From Sulfitobacter sp. HGT1 (GTDB lineage Bacteria > Pseudomonadota > Alphaproteobacteria > Rhodobacterales > Rhodobacteraceae): 64,000 bases of DNA. Below, piece after piece: positions 1-8,186 of the stretch (position 1 is the stretch's first letter; every line of letters begins with the position of its first letter). The DNA is taken from assembly GCF_013282155.1 (NCBI RefSeq), contig NZ_BLWI01000005.1:124001-188000 (forward strand). Reading direction: 5' to 3'. Position numbers and translations under genes: made by a program. Below the pieces are notes generated by a model. The model saw nothing but the letters and a program-made list of their open reading frames with translations. It did not search any database and was not told where the DNA came from.

Positions 1-648
1 GGCTATCAAATTGAGACGGATAACTGCACGCTTAGCGCCGGGAAACTGCTGATTGCGACGAACGGGTACAGTTCGGAAGACGTCCCAAGCTGGCTTGCGG
101 GTCGCTATATGCCCGCGCAATCAAGCGTGATTGTGACCCGCCCGTTGACTGATGCCGAACTGGACGCCGCTGGCTGGTTCAGCAACCAGATGGTCTATGA
201 CACCCGGCATCTGCTGCATTATTTCAGGTTGATGCCTGACCGCCGGATGTTGTTCGGTATGCGCGGCGGGCTGTTGACGGGGCCAACTGCTGAAAAACGC
301 GCAATTTCAAATGTCAGACGGGATTTTGAAACGGTTTTTCCTGCGTGGAAAAATGTTGAGACACCTTTTGGCTGGTCGGGGATGGTGTGCATTGCGCGCA
401 ACCAGATGCCGTTTGTAGGGCAGGTGCCAGATAACAACGGCATGTTTGCAAGCCTATGTTATCACGGAAACGGTGTGGCAATGGGCACGTATTGCGGCGC
501 GCTGGCGGCCAATGCCATTCTTGGAAATCCTGACGGGCGTCCCTATCCGAACGCCATGAAAACGCCGTTGTCGCGGTTTGAATTGGGTGGTTTCAGGCGG
601 GCGCTTTTACCGCTCGCCTATCTGGGCTATGCTCTCGCGGATCGATAG
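1..648 (+). CDS. FAD-dependent oxidoreductase (DAO family), C-terminal part
   Basis: The frame is open from the first base, so these 215 residues are the end of a gene that begins before the window. DAO-family flavoenzymes oxidise amines or amino acids and pass electrons through FAD. The segment 'LLIATNGYSSED' near residue 17 fits the strand next to the FAD-binding fold. 'GWSGMVCIARNQMPFVG' and the later 'YHGNGVAMGTYCGALAAN' match the conserved C-terminal flavin contacts of the family. The protein resembles the gamma-glutamylputrescine oxidase type most, but the substrate cannot be read from this part. The Rossmann GxGxxG motif lies outside the window. The next gene, ugd, starts 61 bases later with its own ribosome binding site, so a shared function is not implied. 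Confidence 0.8.
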   Translation, partial: GYQIETDNCTLSAGKLLIATNGYSSEDVPSWLAGRYMPAQSSVIVTRPLTDAELDAAGWFSNQMVYDTRHLLHYFRLMPDRRMLFGMRGGLLTGPTAEKRAISNVRRDFETVFPAWKNVETPFGWSGMVCIARNQMPFVGQVPDNNGMFASLCYHGNGVAMGTYCGALAANAILGNPDGRPYPNAMKTPLSRFELGGFRRALLPLAYLGYALADR

Positions 649-709
649 AATACATTGGCAGAAAGTGGCCTTTGGCCCGGTTTATACGAGATATTAAGGA
701 GTTAGGCCG

Positions 710-2029
710 ATGAAAATTGCGATGATTGGGACCGGCTATGTCGGGTTGGTATCTGGTGTTTGTTTTTCGGACTTCGGCCATGATGTGATCTGTGTTGACA
801 AGGACCCTCGCAAGATTGCGCAGTTGGAGCAGGGCATTGTGCCGATTTACGAGCCGGGTCTGGACGATCTGATGGCCAAGAATGTCAACGCCGGACGTCT
901 TTCGTTTACAGTCGACCTGCACGCCGCAGTTGACGGTGCCGATGCAATTTTTATCGCGGTCGGGACACCCACGCGCCGTGGCGATGGCCATGCGGATTTG
1001 ACCTATGTGATGGCCGCCGCCGCCGAGATTGCTGATGCAATGACGGGCTATGCGGTGATCGTGACCAAATCGACTGTTCCAGTCGGGACGAACCGGCAAG
1101 TGAAGCAGGCCATTTCAAAGGCCAACCCAAAAGCCGATTTTGATGTCGCATCGAACCCTGAGTTTCTGCGTGAAGGGGCGGCAATCGACGATTTCATGCG
1201 GCCGGACCGTGTCGTTGTTGGTGTGCAAAACGAGCGTGCGGCAGAGGTAATGGCAGCCATCTACCGACCGCTTTCGCTGCGCGAGTTTCCGATCATGTCC
1301 ACCGATCTGGAAAGCGCCGAAATGATCAAATATGCGGCCAACGCGTTTCTGGCGATGAAAATCACCTTTATCAACGAGATCGCGGCCCTGTGCGAACGCA
1401 CTGGTGCAGACGTCAAGATGGTTTCAAAGGGGATGGGCCTTGATAACCGGATCGGGTCCAAATTTTTGCACGCGGGCCCAGGTTATGGCGGGAGCTGCTT
1501 TCCAAAGGATACGCAAGCCCTGGCGCGCATGGGGCAGGATCATTCCAGTCCGATGCAATTAACCGAAACCGTGATCAAGGTGAACGACGAGGTGAAACGC
1601 AGGATGGTCGATAAAGTTGTCGACATTTGCGGTGGATCCGTGAACGGCAAGACTATTGCCGTTCTTGGTGTCACGTTCAAACCGAATACGGATGACATGC
1701 GCGATTCACCCAGCCTGACAATTATTCCGTCACTTGTTGGCAACGGGGCGAAAGTTCGGGTTGTCGACCCGCAAGGCAAGCGTGAAGGAGAGGCGTTGTT
1801 GCCCGGGGTTTCATGGTTTGATGACGCCTATAAAGCGGCACAAAATGCGGATGCTGTGGTGATCCTGACGGAATGGAACGAATTCAGGGCATTGGATTTG
1901 AAGCGGATGGCCAAACGAATGGCAAAGCCCGCGATGGCGGATTTGCGCAATATCTATACGCCAAAAGATGCCAAGCGGGCTGGTTTTGAAGCCTATGTGT
2001 CCATCGGCCGGGAGGGTTTCGGGGCTTAA
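710..2029 (+). CDS. ugd: UDP-glucose 6-dehydrogenase
   Basis: The enzyme oxidises UDP-glucose twice with NAD+ to UDP-glucuronate, a precursor of exopolysaccharide and lipopolysaccharide sugars. At 439 residues it has the usual bacterial length. The N-terminus 'MKIAMIGTGYVGLVSG' is the NAD-binding Rossmann loop, and 'GPGYGGSCFPKDTQAL' carries the catalytic cysteine, Cys263. The 'VLGVTFKPNTDDMRDSPS' stretch is the UDP-binding C-terminal domain. An AAGGAG ribosome binding site lies just before the ATG. The stop codon overlaps the stop of flgD on the other strand by four bases, so the sugar gene and the flagellar cluster meet tail to tail with no room for separate terminators. Confidence 0.96.
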   Translation: MKIAMIGTGYVGLVSGVCFSDFGHDVICVDKDPRKIAQLEQGIVPIYEPGLDDLMAKNVNAGRLSFTVDLHAAVDGADAIFIAVGTPTRRGDGHADLTYVMAAAAEIADAMTGYAVIVTKSTVPVGTNRQVKQAISKANPKADFDVASNPEFLREGAAIDDFMRPDRVVVGVQNERAAEVMAAIYRPLSLREFPIMSTDLESAEMIKYAANAFLAMKITFINEIAALCERTGADVKMVSKGMGLDNRIGSKFLHAGPGYGGSCFPKDTQALARMGQDHSSPMQLTETVIKVNDEVKRRMVDKVVDICGGSVNGKTIAVLGVTFKPNTDDMRDSPSLTIIPSLVGNGAKVRVVDPQGKREGEALLPGVSWFDDAYKAAQNADAVVILTEWNEFRALDLKRMAKRMAKPAMADLRNIYTPKDAKRAGFEAYVSIGREGFGA

Positions 2030-2691
2030 TCGGCGGCACGCAGCGCCGTGACTTCCGCTGCTGTGGTCTTGCTCCCGCCAGCAAGGATAAGGTGCGTCGC
2101 GCCGTTTTCGATCCGCGCTTCGGTGATACGGGAATAGGTGGCAGCGGCGGCAATATCTATACGTTCGCCAGCCTTAAAGCTTTCTACCTTGAAGCTGTAA
2201 TTGCCATATGGAAAAGCCCCCCCATCCGAGGATACGCCAGCCCATTGAACAGGCTCTTCGGACAGCGGAACAAGGTTTCGTTGTACTTCGTGACCCCGCG
2301 CGTCGTAGATAACCAGTTCGGCCTTGTCCGCCGCATTGGAAGGGGTTGGCAGGACGGTGATAGGGGCTCCGTCGAATTGAACAGGAGCGGTGGATTTGGC
2401 TTCCATCCCAATCCAACTGGCAAATTGGCCGATGCCGCTGCCTCCCATCTGCGCGGACAATGCTGATAGCAGATCGTTGGAAAGGACCTGCTGCTCGACC
2501 ATTGAAAACTGAGCAAGCTGCGCGGAGTATTGTGACGAATCGATAGGTTCTAGTGGGTCTTGATAGCGGGCCTGTGTGGTCAACATTTTCAAGAACGTTT
2601 CAAAATCCGACGAGATCACGCTCTCGGCTTTTCTGATTGCTGCTGTTGTCTTGGGGGTTGAGGTGGTTAACCCCGTCGCGGTGAGTGTCAT
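2026..2691 (-). CDS. flgD: Flagellar hook assembly (hook cap) protein FlgD
   Basis: FlgD caps the growing hook and lets FlgE subunits assemble. At 221 residues it has the usual size. The N-terminal 'FLKMLTTQARYQDPLEPIDS' (about residues 33-52) is the diagnostic FlgD motif, followed by 'YSAQLAQFSMVEQQ'. The C-terminal part holds the expected beta-rich FLN-like region with 'LVIYDARGHEVQR' and 'FPYGNYSFKVE'. It starts 11 bases after the fliK stop on the same strand, so fliK-flgD form an operon for hook length and hook assembly. It is the left boundary of the flagellar cluster. Confidence 0.95.
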   Translation of the reverse strand: MTLTATGLTTSTPKTTAAIRKAESVISSDFETFLKMLTTQARYQDPLEPIDSSQYSAQLAQFSMVEQQVLSNDLLSALSAQMGGSGIGQFASWIGMEAKSTAPVQFDGAPITVLPTPSNAADKAELVIYDARGHEVQRNLVPLSEEPVQWAGVSSDGGAFPYGNYSFKVESFKAGERIDIAAAATYSRITEARIENGATHLILAGGSKTTAAEVTALRAAD

Positions 2692-2702
2692 AAGAAGGTT
2701 CC

Positions 2703-4760
2703 CTACAGGCGGATGTCGACGCCAGATTGAATTTTCGGATCAAGATTGCGGTCAGCCGTGGACGGGACGCGGGAAGCGCTTGCGTGTTCTTCAATTGGTG
2801 GAGGGCTCGTGATGGTTTTGTCCGGCGCTCTATCGGGCTCGCCGCCCTCGCTGCTGAATGAGAAACCCGGTTCTGCATATCCAAGCAGTTGCAATTCCTT
2901 GTCCAATTGCTCGATGTTCCGACGCAACATCTCGAGCGTTTCGGGCCGTTCCGCCTGGATGTTTACCAACAGGCCACTCTCGGCTTGCGTGATCGACAGC
3001 CTGACCCGGCCAAGCTCCTCTGGGCTTAGTGTGACGTCCACGGATTTGCTGCCGCTCGTATGGATCACTTCCGCCAATTGTTTTGGAATATGGTGCGGAA
3101 CACCTGTCTTGATCGCAGTGAGTTGGGGGGATGCAGACGTGCCCCGAGATTGCTCAACCATCTGAACCGAGGTCAGCTCCTGATCCGGGCTTTCGTCGCT
3201 CAACCCCGTTCGTTGATCGTTGCTGATCGGCTCATCGAATAGTTGATCCGCACGGGGGGATTGCAGTGTCGGTAAAGTAATGGGTTTTGCTCGTTGGAGT
3301 TGGCTTTGGATTGAAGTCGTCGCCCCCTGCGCATCATCTTGCGCAGGTGCGCTAAATTCTTTCCTTTCAAGGCTCTTACTCAGGTCCGGAGCGGGCGAAA
3401 TTGCTTTGGCCCGCGCAACAAAAGCCCCTATTTCTGGAGGATCACTTCGATTTGGCAGAAGCGGTGCTTGTCCCTCGGTCAGATCATATCGAGCCATGGG
3501 GTGTTGTCCAGTTCGCGCGGGGTGGTTGTCTGCTCTGCCCTCAATGCTGTTCCAAGCTTTGGGAACTGATTGACCGAGCTTGCTTTTTTCCACATCGGAA
3601 AGAGGTGTATTGGTCGGAAAAGAAGGACGAGGTGAAAGCGCGTCGCGCATTTGGTTCATGGTTGAGGTCAGAGAAGCATGAGGCCCCGAATGACCCGTCC
3701 CGATAGGTGGGTCCGAGACAGCGAGTTGAAGCGCCGATGGGTTTGTCGTTTTGGACGGCTGTTTGACGCCGTCCTGCGGGAGAATAGAAGGGGAAGCCGA
3801 AATTGCGCGGTCCTTCTCGCCTGGTCCATTTGATGGGGACAGTGATTTTTGCGTTTCTGTTGGATTTGAAGTGCTTACTGTTTCGGCTCGCCCATCTCGG
3901 ACCAATTCTTTGTATTCGTGTATATCACGGCGGGCCTCTGACTTGAGGGGCATAGCGGAATGACCCTCCGGAATTCCAATTTTTTGGCTTGCCCCACCGA
4001 CGCTGCGCTGGAACCCCTCGCCTTGTAAAAAAGATCGATCATGCAAAGATCCGCGGTTGGTTTTGACGCCATTGGCCTGGGGGGGCAGATCATCTTGAGC
4101 ACGCGGCTTTTCTGAATTTAAGTTCTTTGTGGTGGCGGCTTTTGAAACAAGGTGAAGCTGGTGGTTCAATCGTGTCTCATCCGAAACGCGCATCGATTGG
4201 ATACCGTTCTTGGACCTGGCCAATGAAACTGGGCCCCCCTGCCCGATGAATTCAGGATCAGTGTCGGATATGGGGGAATGTTGCCCTGTATCATTGCCCT
4301 GCCTATGCTCTTGAACTTGAGCAGCGCGCGGCGAGGCCGGTGTGTCAAATTGGCTTTGAAAATATCTTGGATGGGACAGGTTCGCGGATATGTTTGACGC
4401 GGTAGCGTTCCCTTGGAAATCAACTGCGGTCTTTGGCGCATTACCGTTTTGCCTTAGAATTCCACCCGCTTCATCAGAAAGATTATCCCCAGTCGATTTA
4501 GATCGCTCAAGATTATGGCCTGTGGGGGCTTCTTCTTTGTTTTGGGGGTCAAGCTGGTCAATTGGCTGATCGATCGCAGGGCTATTAGGTTCTTCAATTT
4601 TATTTTTGTCCGCTAGCTCCCTAAAGATTGTCGAAAAATGTTCGGACTGTTTGGGTGCCCTGAGTGAACTTTGGCCGTTCGAGTTCGTCGGGTTTTCCGA
4701 GGATGAAACGCCTCTCATCGCAACATTGCTTGATACTCTATTCGAGTCGGGCATCTGCAT
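2703..4760 (-). CDS. fliK: Flagellar hook-length control protein FliK
   Basis: FliK measures the hook and switches the export gate from rod/hook to filament substrates. The 685-residue protein is long for the family. About residues 1-540 are low-complexity and rich in S, P, Q, N and T, as expected for the extended ruler part. The conserved C-terminal Flg_hook domain is recognisable at about residues 560-635, with 'VDVTLSPEELGRVRLSI' and 'LRRNIEQLDKELQLLGY'. GGAG seven bases before the ATG supports this start; a second in-frame ATG two codons later is possible. The gene leads the fliK-flgD operon. A CtrA-like pair of half-sites sits 52 bases upstream. Confidence 0.9.
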   Translation of the reverse strand: MQMPDSNRVSSNVAMRGVSSSENPTNSNGQSSLRAPKQSEHFSTIFRELADKNKIEEPNSPAIDQPIDQLDPQNKEEAPTGHNLERSKSTGDNLSDEAGGILRQNGNAPKTAVDFQGNATASNISANLSHPRYFQSQFDTPASPRAAQVQEHRQGNDTGQHSPISDTDPEFIGQGGPVSLARSKNGIQSMRVSDETRLNHQLHLVSKAATTKNLNSEKPRAQDDLPPQANGVKTNRGSLHDRSFLQGEGFQRSVGGASQKIGIPEGHSAMPLKSEARRDIHEYKELVRDGRAETVSTSNPTETQKSLSPSNGPGEKDRAISASPSILPQDGVKQPSKTTNPSALQLAVSDPPIGTGHSGPHASLTSTMNQMRDALSPRPSFPTNTPLSDVEKSKLGQSVPKAWNSIEGRADNHPARTGQHPMARYDLTEGQAPLLPNRSDPPEIGAFVARAKAISPAPDLSKSLERKEFSAPAQDDAQGATTSIQSQLQRAKPITLPTLQSPRADQLFDEPISNDQRTGLSDESPDQELTSVQMVEQSRGTSASPQLTAIKTGVPHHIPKQLAEVIHTSGSKSVDVTLSPEELGRVRLSITQAESGLLVNIQAERPETLEMLRRNIEQLDKELQLLGYAEPGFSFSSEGGEPDRAPDKTITSPPPIEEHASASRVPSTADRNLDPKIQSGVDIRL

Positions 4761-4811
4761 TTGGCTTCTCCATAGAGTGCTTCGATTTGAGCCAACTATG
4801 ATGAAAGATAG

Positions 4812-4826
4812 TTACCGGTTATTTAC
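4812..4826. promoter_or_regulatory. Candidate CtrA box between fliK and flgJ
   Basis: TTAC-N7-TTAC, two half-sites with seven-base spacing, 52 bases upstream of fliK and 51 bases upstream of flgJ. It matches the TTAA-N7-TTAA CtrA consensus at six of eight positions, the weakest of the seven candidates in this window. Confidence 0.4.
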
Positions 4827-4876
4827 TGATTTCTGCACATGATCATTAAAGTAGCTGCAATTTAAAGGATAATGGC

Positions 4877-5161
4877 ATGGATATACCGGATGTAGGGAAT
4901 AGCACGCGCCCCCAAAGTGGCCCGCAAAAACGTCTTTATGAAACAGCCCAGAAACTCGAGGCGGCGTTTTTGGCTGAAATGTTGAAGTCCGCCGGGTTTG
5001 GTCAATCAAGGGAAAGCTTCGGCGGGGGGGCAGGCGAAGACCAATTCGGTTCTTTTCTTTTGCAGGAACAAGCCATGAAAATTGTGAAGGCCGGGGGTGT
5101 CGGGCTTGCTGAATCCTTATTCGAAGCATTGAAAGACAGGGCAAATGACCAAAGAAATTGA
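4877..5161 (+). CDS. flgJ: Rod-binding protein, FlgJ N-terminal domain type
   Basis: This 94-residue protein is the stand-alone rod-cap domain of FlgJ. It lacks the muramidase domain found in enterobacterial FlgJ, which is usual in alphaproteobacteria. The pattern 'LEAAFLAEMLKSAGF' (about 28-42), an acidic-aromatic 'EDQFGSFLLQEQAMKIV' and the final 'GVGLAESLFEALKD' match the domain. It probably supports rod assembly in the periplasm, so the peptidoglycan-opening enzyme must come from another gene. AAAGGAT eight bases before the ATG serves as ribosome binding site. The gene overlaps the following FlgN-like gene by 17 bases, which implies translational coupling. Confidence 0.82.
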   Translation: MDIPDVGNSTRPQSGPQKRLYETAQKLEAAFLAEMLKSAGFGQSRESFGGGAGEDQFGSFLLQEQAMKIVKAGGVGLAESLFEALKDRANDQRN

Positions 5162-5501
5162 ACTATTAATAGCAGAGTTAGACCAGATTTTGGAATCTGA
5201 ACGGACTGCGCTGATGTCGGGAAAATTGGATGTCCTCAGCGGTATGGCTGCGGAAAAGGAGGCGCTTATGGGAGCGATAGATCTCACAAAAGTCGATGAT
5301 CCTGAGGCGCTTGAACATCTCATTGAAAAAGTGAAGCGCAACCAAGGCTTGTTAAATAACGCGCTTGAAGGAATCCGGAAAGTTGCGCGGCGGATGGCTG
5401 CCTTTCGTCGCGTGCAGGGGTCGCTCGAAACATATGACAGAAACGGCGAAAAGCGGGTTGTCAGTATGACACCCATTTCTTCAGTTGAACGACGCGCCTG
5501 A
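5145..5501 (+). CDS. FlgN-like flagellar export chaperone candidate
   Basis: The 118-residue, largely helical protein starts inside the end of flgJ. Its heptad-like 'IELLIAELDQILESERTALM' and 'LMGAIDLTKVDDPEALEHLI' resemble FlgN, the cytoplasmic chaperone that delivers FlgK and FlgL to the export gate. Size, helical content and position beside flgJ and flagellin fit this role. Sequence similarity of FlgN proteins is low, so the call rests mostly on context. No membrane segment or signal peptide is visible. An alternative is another small export chaperone of the FliT/FlaG type. Confidence 0.6.
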   Translation: MTKEIELLIAELDQILESERTALMSGKLDVLSGMAAEKEALMGAIDLTKVDDPEALEHLIEKVKRNQGLLNNALEGIRKVARRMAAFRRVQGSLETYDRNGEKRVVSMTPISSVERRA

Positions 5502-5537
5502 TTTTAAATCAAATCCAGAGCATTGGACCCAGCTGCG

Positions 5538-5552
5538 TTAGGGGGCTGTTAA
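5538..5552. promoter_or_regulatory. Candidate CtrA box of the flagellin gene
   Basis: TTAG-N7-TTAA, seven of eight consensus positions with exact seven-base spacing. It lies 155 bases upstream of the chosen fliC start. If CtrA activates from the -35 position, transcription would begin near 5575-5585 and give a leader of about 125 bases. Confidence 0.55.
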
Positions 5553-5587
5553 GCGAAATACGAACATGGTGCTCGTGCATCCGAGGT

Positions 5588-5642
5588 CGGATGGCGCACC
5601 ATCCGGTAGTTGAATGTGTGCACAGGTCAGAATGACATTCTG
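5588..5642 (+). promoter_or_regulatory. Two hairpins in the flagellin mRNA leader
   Basis: The first is CGGATGG-cgca-CCATCCG (5588-5605, seven perfect pairs). The second is CAGAAT-gac-ATTCTG (5628-5642, six perfect pairs). Both fall between the putative CtrA-driven transcription start and the fliC start codon. FlbT, encoded 1.4 kb downstream, is known in Caulobacter to act on the flagellin mRNA leader, so these hairpins are natural candidates for its target. Binding itself is inferred. Confidence 0.5.
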
Positions 5643-5706
5643 GTCCAGCCCCAGGGGGGAGGGCCGCAAACGGGCGCAAAGCGTCCTTGACTAAAGGAAC
5701 ATGTTC

Positions 5707-6549
5707 ATGTCGAGCATTAATACAAACAACGGCGCAATGGTTGCGCTTCAAACACTTCGTTCTATCAACAAAGATCTGTCTGCAACACAAAGTGCGATTT
5801 CGACGGGTAAAGACATCAACACTGCAAAGGATAACTCAGCAATCTGGGCGATTTCCAAGGTGATGGAATCTGATGTCGCTGGTTTCGAAGCCGTTCAGGA
5901 TTCACTCGCTGTGGGTGAGTCTACGGTCGCGGTTGCTTCTGCGGGCGCTGAACAGATTGTTGAAACACTGAAGGAAATGAAGGCGCTTTCCGTTGCCGGG
6001 CAATCTGAAACTGCTGACTTTGCGAAGATTGACGCAGACATGCAGGAGAAGATCGCGCAGATTACAGCGATTACCGAGGGATCCCAGTTCAACGGTGTTA
6101 ATCTGCTCAAGGCCGACATTGATGGGAACGCCAGTACAAGCCTGACGGTTGTTTCATCACTCGACCGTATCGGTTCTGGTACGCCTACAGTAACGACAAT
6201 CGATGTCGCTACTGCTGACTTTACGACCAACCTGAATGCAACCACGATCACTGCGATTTCCGACACGGCTACCGCGTCGACTGCTTTTGGTGAGATTGAG
6301 GCTTTCCTGACGGTTGCCATTGACGGCGCTGCTGCACTTGGCGCGTCCTCTCAGCGGATTTCTGATCAAGGGGAATTCATGAGTAAATTGAGTGATGCTG
6401 TTAAGTCTGGCATCGGTTCTTTGGTGGATGCGGATATGGAAGCTGCATCTGCGCGGCTCCAAGCGCTGCAAACTCAGCAACAGTTGGGTGTTCAATCGCT
6501 CTCCATTGCAAACCAAGCACCTCAGACAATCCTGTCGCTTTTCCGGTAA
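5707..6549 (+). CDS. fliC: Flagellin
   Basis: This is the filament subunit, secreted through the flagellar export gate. The 280-residue protein has the conserved N-terminal domain ('MSSINTNNGAMVALQTL') and C-terminal domain ('QQQLGVQSLSIANQAPQTIL'), with a short variable centre, as is typical of roseobacter flagellins. The start at 5707 is preferred to the in-frame ATG at 5701. AAAGGA at 5693-5698 lies eight bases from the former and only two from the latter, and the product then begins with the family's usual MSS. The gene appears monocistronic: a CtrA box and leader precede it and a strong hairpin follows. It is the only flagellin in the window. Confidence 0.95.
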   Translation: MSSINTNNGAMVALQTLRSINKDLSATQSAISTGKDINTAKDNSAIWAISKVMESDVAGFEAVQDSLAVGESTVAVASAGAEQIVETLKEMKALSVAGQSETADFAKIDADMQEKIAQITAITEGSQFNGVNLLKADIDGNASTSLTVVSSLDRIGSGTPTVTTIDVATADFTTNLNATTITAISDTATASTAFGEIEAFLTVAIDGAAALGASSQRISDQGEFMSKLSDAVKSGIGSLVDADMEAASARLQALQTQQQLGVQSLSIANQAPQTILSLFR

Positions 6550-6556
6550 AATGAAC

Positions 6557-6587
6557 AGTCTCGGGCGCATCTTTCGCGCCCGAGACT
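6557..6587 (+). terminator. Terminator-like hairpin after fliC
   Basis: Perfect 12-pair stem AGTCTCGGGCGC / GCGCCCGAGACT around a seven-base loop, seven bases after the fliC stop. No T-run follows, so it may stabilise the 3' end as much as terminate. Confidence 0.7.
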
Positions 6588-6625
6588 ATCGCATCGGAAT
6601 TTCATGAAACAGGAAAGGCTTCTCA

Positions 6626-6997
6626 GTGAATGCAATGAATTTGGCTCAACGCGCTTATGCGCCTACGACCGCCCCCACAAAATCCAATAGAAGCATGGAA
6701 TATGACGTGATCGCAAAGATCACTTACCGATTGAAAAAGGCTATTGAAGTAGATGAACTAGGTCCTTTGCTTGAAGCGCTTCATGAGAACAGAAAGCTAT
6801 GGCGAACGCTGGCTGTAAACGTGGCGGATTCAGGGAATTTGCTCCCCGAAGAGCTTCGGGCCCGAATTTTTTATCTTTCAGAATTTACAGATCACCATAC
6901 CAGCCAAGTCATTCGAAAATCTGCCTCTGCGGTTCCCTTGATTGAAATTAACACTGCAATACTGCGCGGCCTAAGAACAGAAGGGGCGGTATCATGA
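6626..6997 (+). CDS. flaF: Flagellar biosynthesis regulator FlaF
   Basis: FlaF is an alphaproteobacterial protein that promotes flagellin synthesis or secretion and works opposite FlbT. The 123-residue length and the pattern 'MEYDVIAKITYRLKKAI' followed by 'LLEALHENRKLWRTLAVNVA' and 'IFYLSEFTDHHTSQVI' match the family. The start is a GTG at 6626 behind AGGAAAGG; an in-frame ATG at 6635 is possible. The stop overlaps the flbT start by four bases (ATGA). It lies directly after the flagellin gene, the standard place. Confidence 0.92.
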   Translation: MNAMNLAQRAYAPTTAPTKSNRSMEYDVIAKITYRLKKAIEVDELGPLLEALHENRKLWRTLAVNVADSGNLLPEELRARIFYLSEFTDHHTSQVIRKSASAVPLIEINTAILRGLRTEGAVS

Positions 6998-7398
6998 GCG
7001 GCCTCGTTCTCAAGCTTAGCCCTAAAGAGCGGGTCCTGATCAACGGAGCAGTAATTGAGAATGGAGACCGTCGCAGCAGACTGGCTATCATGACGCCTGA
7101 TGCACATATTCTACGCCTCCGTGACGCGCTTCACCCTGAGGATGCGAAAACACCGGTAAGAAGGGTCTGTTACGCATTGCAACTGGTTTTGTCCGGCGAC
7201 AGCAAGCCGAACGAAGCCTATTTGCAACTCCTCCGTCAAGTGGAAGAGCTTAGCCAGGTGTTTACGGATGCTGACAGTCGGGCCGTGTTGGCAGAGGCAA
7301 GTGCCGCGATAATTGGTGCTCAGCATTATAGAGCGATGAAAGCGTTAAGGTCGTTGTTCCCTCGAGAAGATCGGCTGATGGCTGTGGGAATGATGTGA
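6994..7398 (+). CDS. flbT: Flagellin mRNA repressor FlbT
   Basis: FlbT binds the flagellin mRNA leader and promotes its decay until the hook is ready, so it couples filament synthesis to assembly (known in Caulobacter). The 134-residue protein has the family features 'LKLSPKERVLINGAVIENG' and 'ALHPEDAKTPVRRVCYALQL'. It is coupled to flaF by an ATGA overlap and to the DUF1217 gene by another overlap. Two hairpins in the fliC leader in this window could be its target. Confidence 0.93.
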   Translation: MSGLVLKLSPKERVLINGAVIENGDRRSRLAIMTPDAHILRLRDALHPEDAKTPVRRVCYALQLVLSGDSKPNEAYLQLLRQVEELSQVFTDADSRAVLAEASAAIIGAQHYRAMKALRSLFPREDRLMAVGMM

Positions 7399-8186
7399 TG
7401 TTTCAGCCTGTATTGCCATTTGGGGGTCTTTCGGGTTGGCGTTTCCTCCAAGATACTTATGATCGTCAAATGGAAACGTTTACCAAGTCTGTCGAATTGA
7501 AGCGAGATTCAGATTATTTCGATTCAAAAATTGCGGATGTTGAAAACGCGGAGGACTTGGTAAAGGATAGACGCCTCCTGCGGGTTGCACTTGGTGCATT
7601 TGGTTTGCAGGATGACATAGATAATCGATATTTTATTCAAAAGATCCTTGAAGAGGGAACTTTGAATGATGATTCCCTCGCAAACCGGTTTGCAGATCCG
7701 AAATACGCTGAGTTTTCGAAGGCTTTTAGTTTTGGTCCGAATGAAATTCGAAAAACTGGCGACGTAAACTTCCCAAGCCAGATTATCGAGAAATTTCAGG
7801 CAAATAGCTTCGAGGTTGCAACCGGGGAACAGGACAGCAACATGCGAATCTCGCTATATGCAGCCCGAGAGATGGCGGAGTTGGCGAAAGACGAAGGCTC
7901 GATAGACACGAAATGGTTTACGATCATGGGCGACCCTCCCCTGAGGAATGTTTTCGAAAAAGCGCTGAATCTACCTGAAGCGTTCGGTCAAATTGACATC
8001 GACCAGCAACTTGGCGTGTTTAAGGAGCGGGCTAAAAAGAAGTTTGGGACCGATGACCCCTCTATTTTTTCAGACGCAGGGAAACTCGACAACCTAATTA
8101 CAACGTTTATTGTTCGCGAGCAGGTCAGCAATCTCAATTCTAGTCTGTCGCCAGGATCAATCGCATTGACCCTATTACAAAGTTAA
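7398..8186 (+). CDS. DUF1217 family flagellar-cluster protein
   Basis: The 262-residue protein belongs to DUF1217, found almost only in flagellar clusters of Rhizobiales and Rhodobacterales. Visible family features are 'LPFGGLSGWRFLQDTYDRQ' at the N-terminus, repeated 'D-x-D/N-YF' motifs and 'LVKDRRLLRVALGAFGLQDD'. There is no signal peptide or membrane helix. The function is not known, and its place behind flaF-flbT suggests a role in filament or hook export. The start is the ATG overlapping the flbT stop by one base; a GTG three bases earlier is possible. Its stop overlaps the fliI stop on the opposite strand by four bases. Confidence 0.85.
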   Translation: MFQPVLPFGGLSGWRFLQDTYDRQMETFTKSVELKRDSDYFDSKIADVENAEDLVKDRRLLRVALGAFGLQDDIDNRYFIQKILEEGTLNDDSLANRFADPKYAEFSKAFSFGPNEIRKTGDVNFPSQIIEKFQANSFEVATGEQDSNMRISLYAAREMAELAKDEGSIDTKWFTIMGDPPLRNVFEKALNLPEAFGQIDIDQQLGVFKERAKKKFGTDDPSIFSDAGKLDNLITTFIVREQVSNLNSSLSPGSIALTLLQS

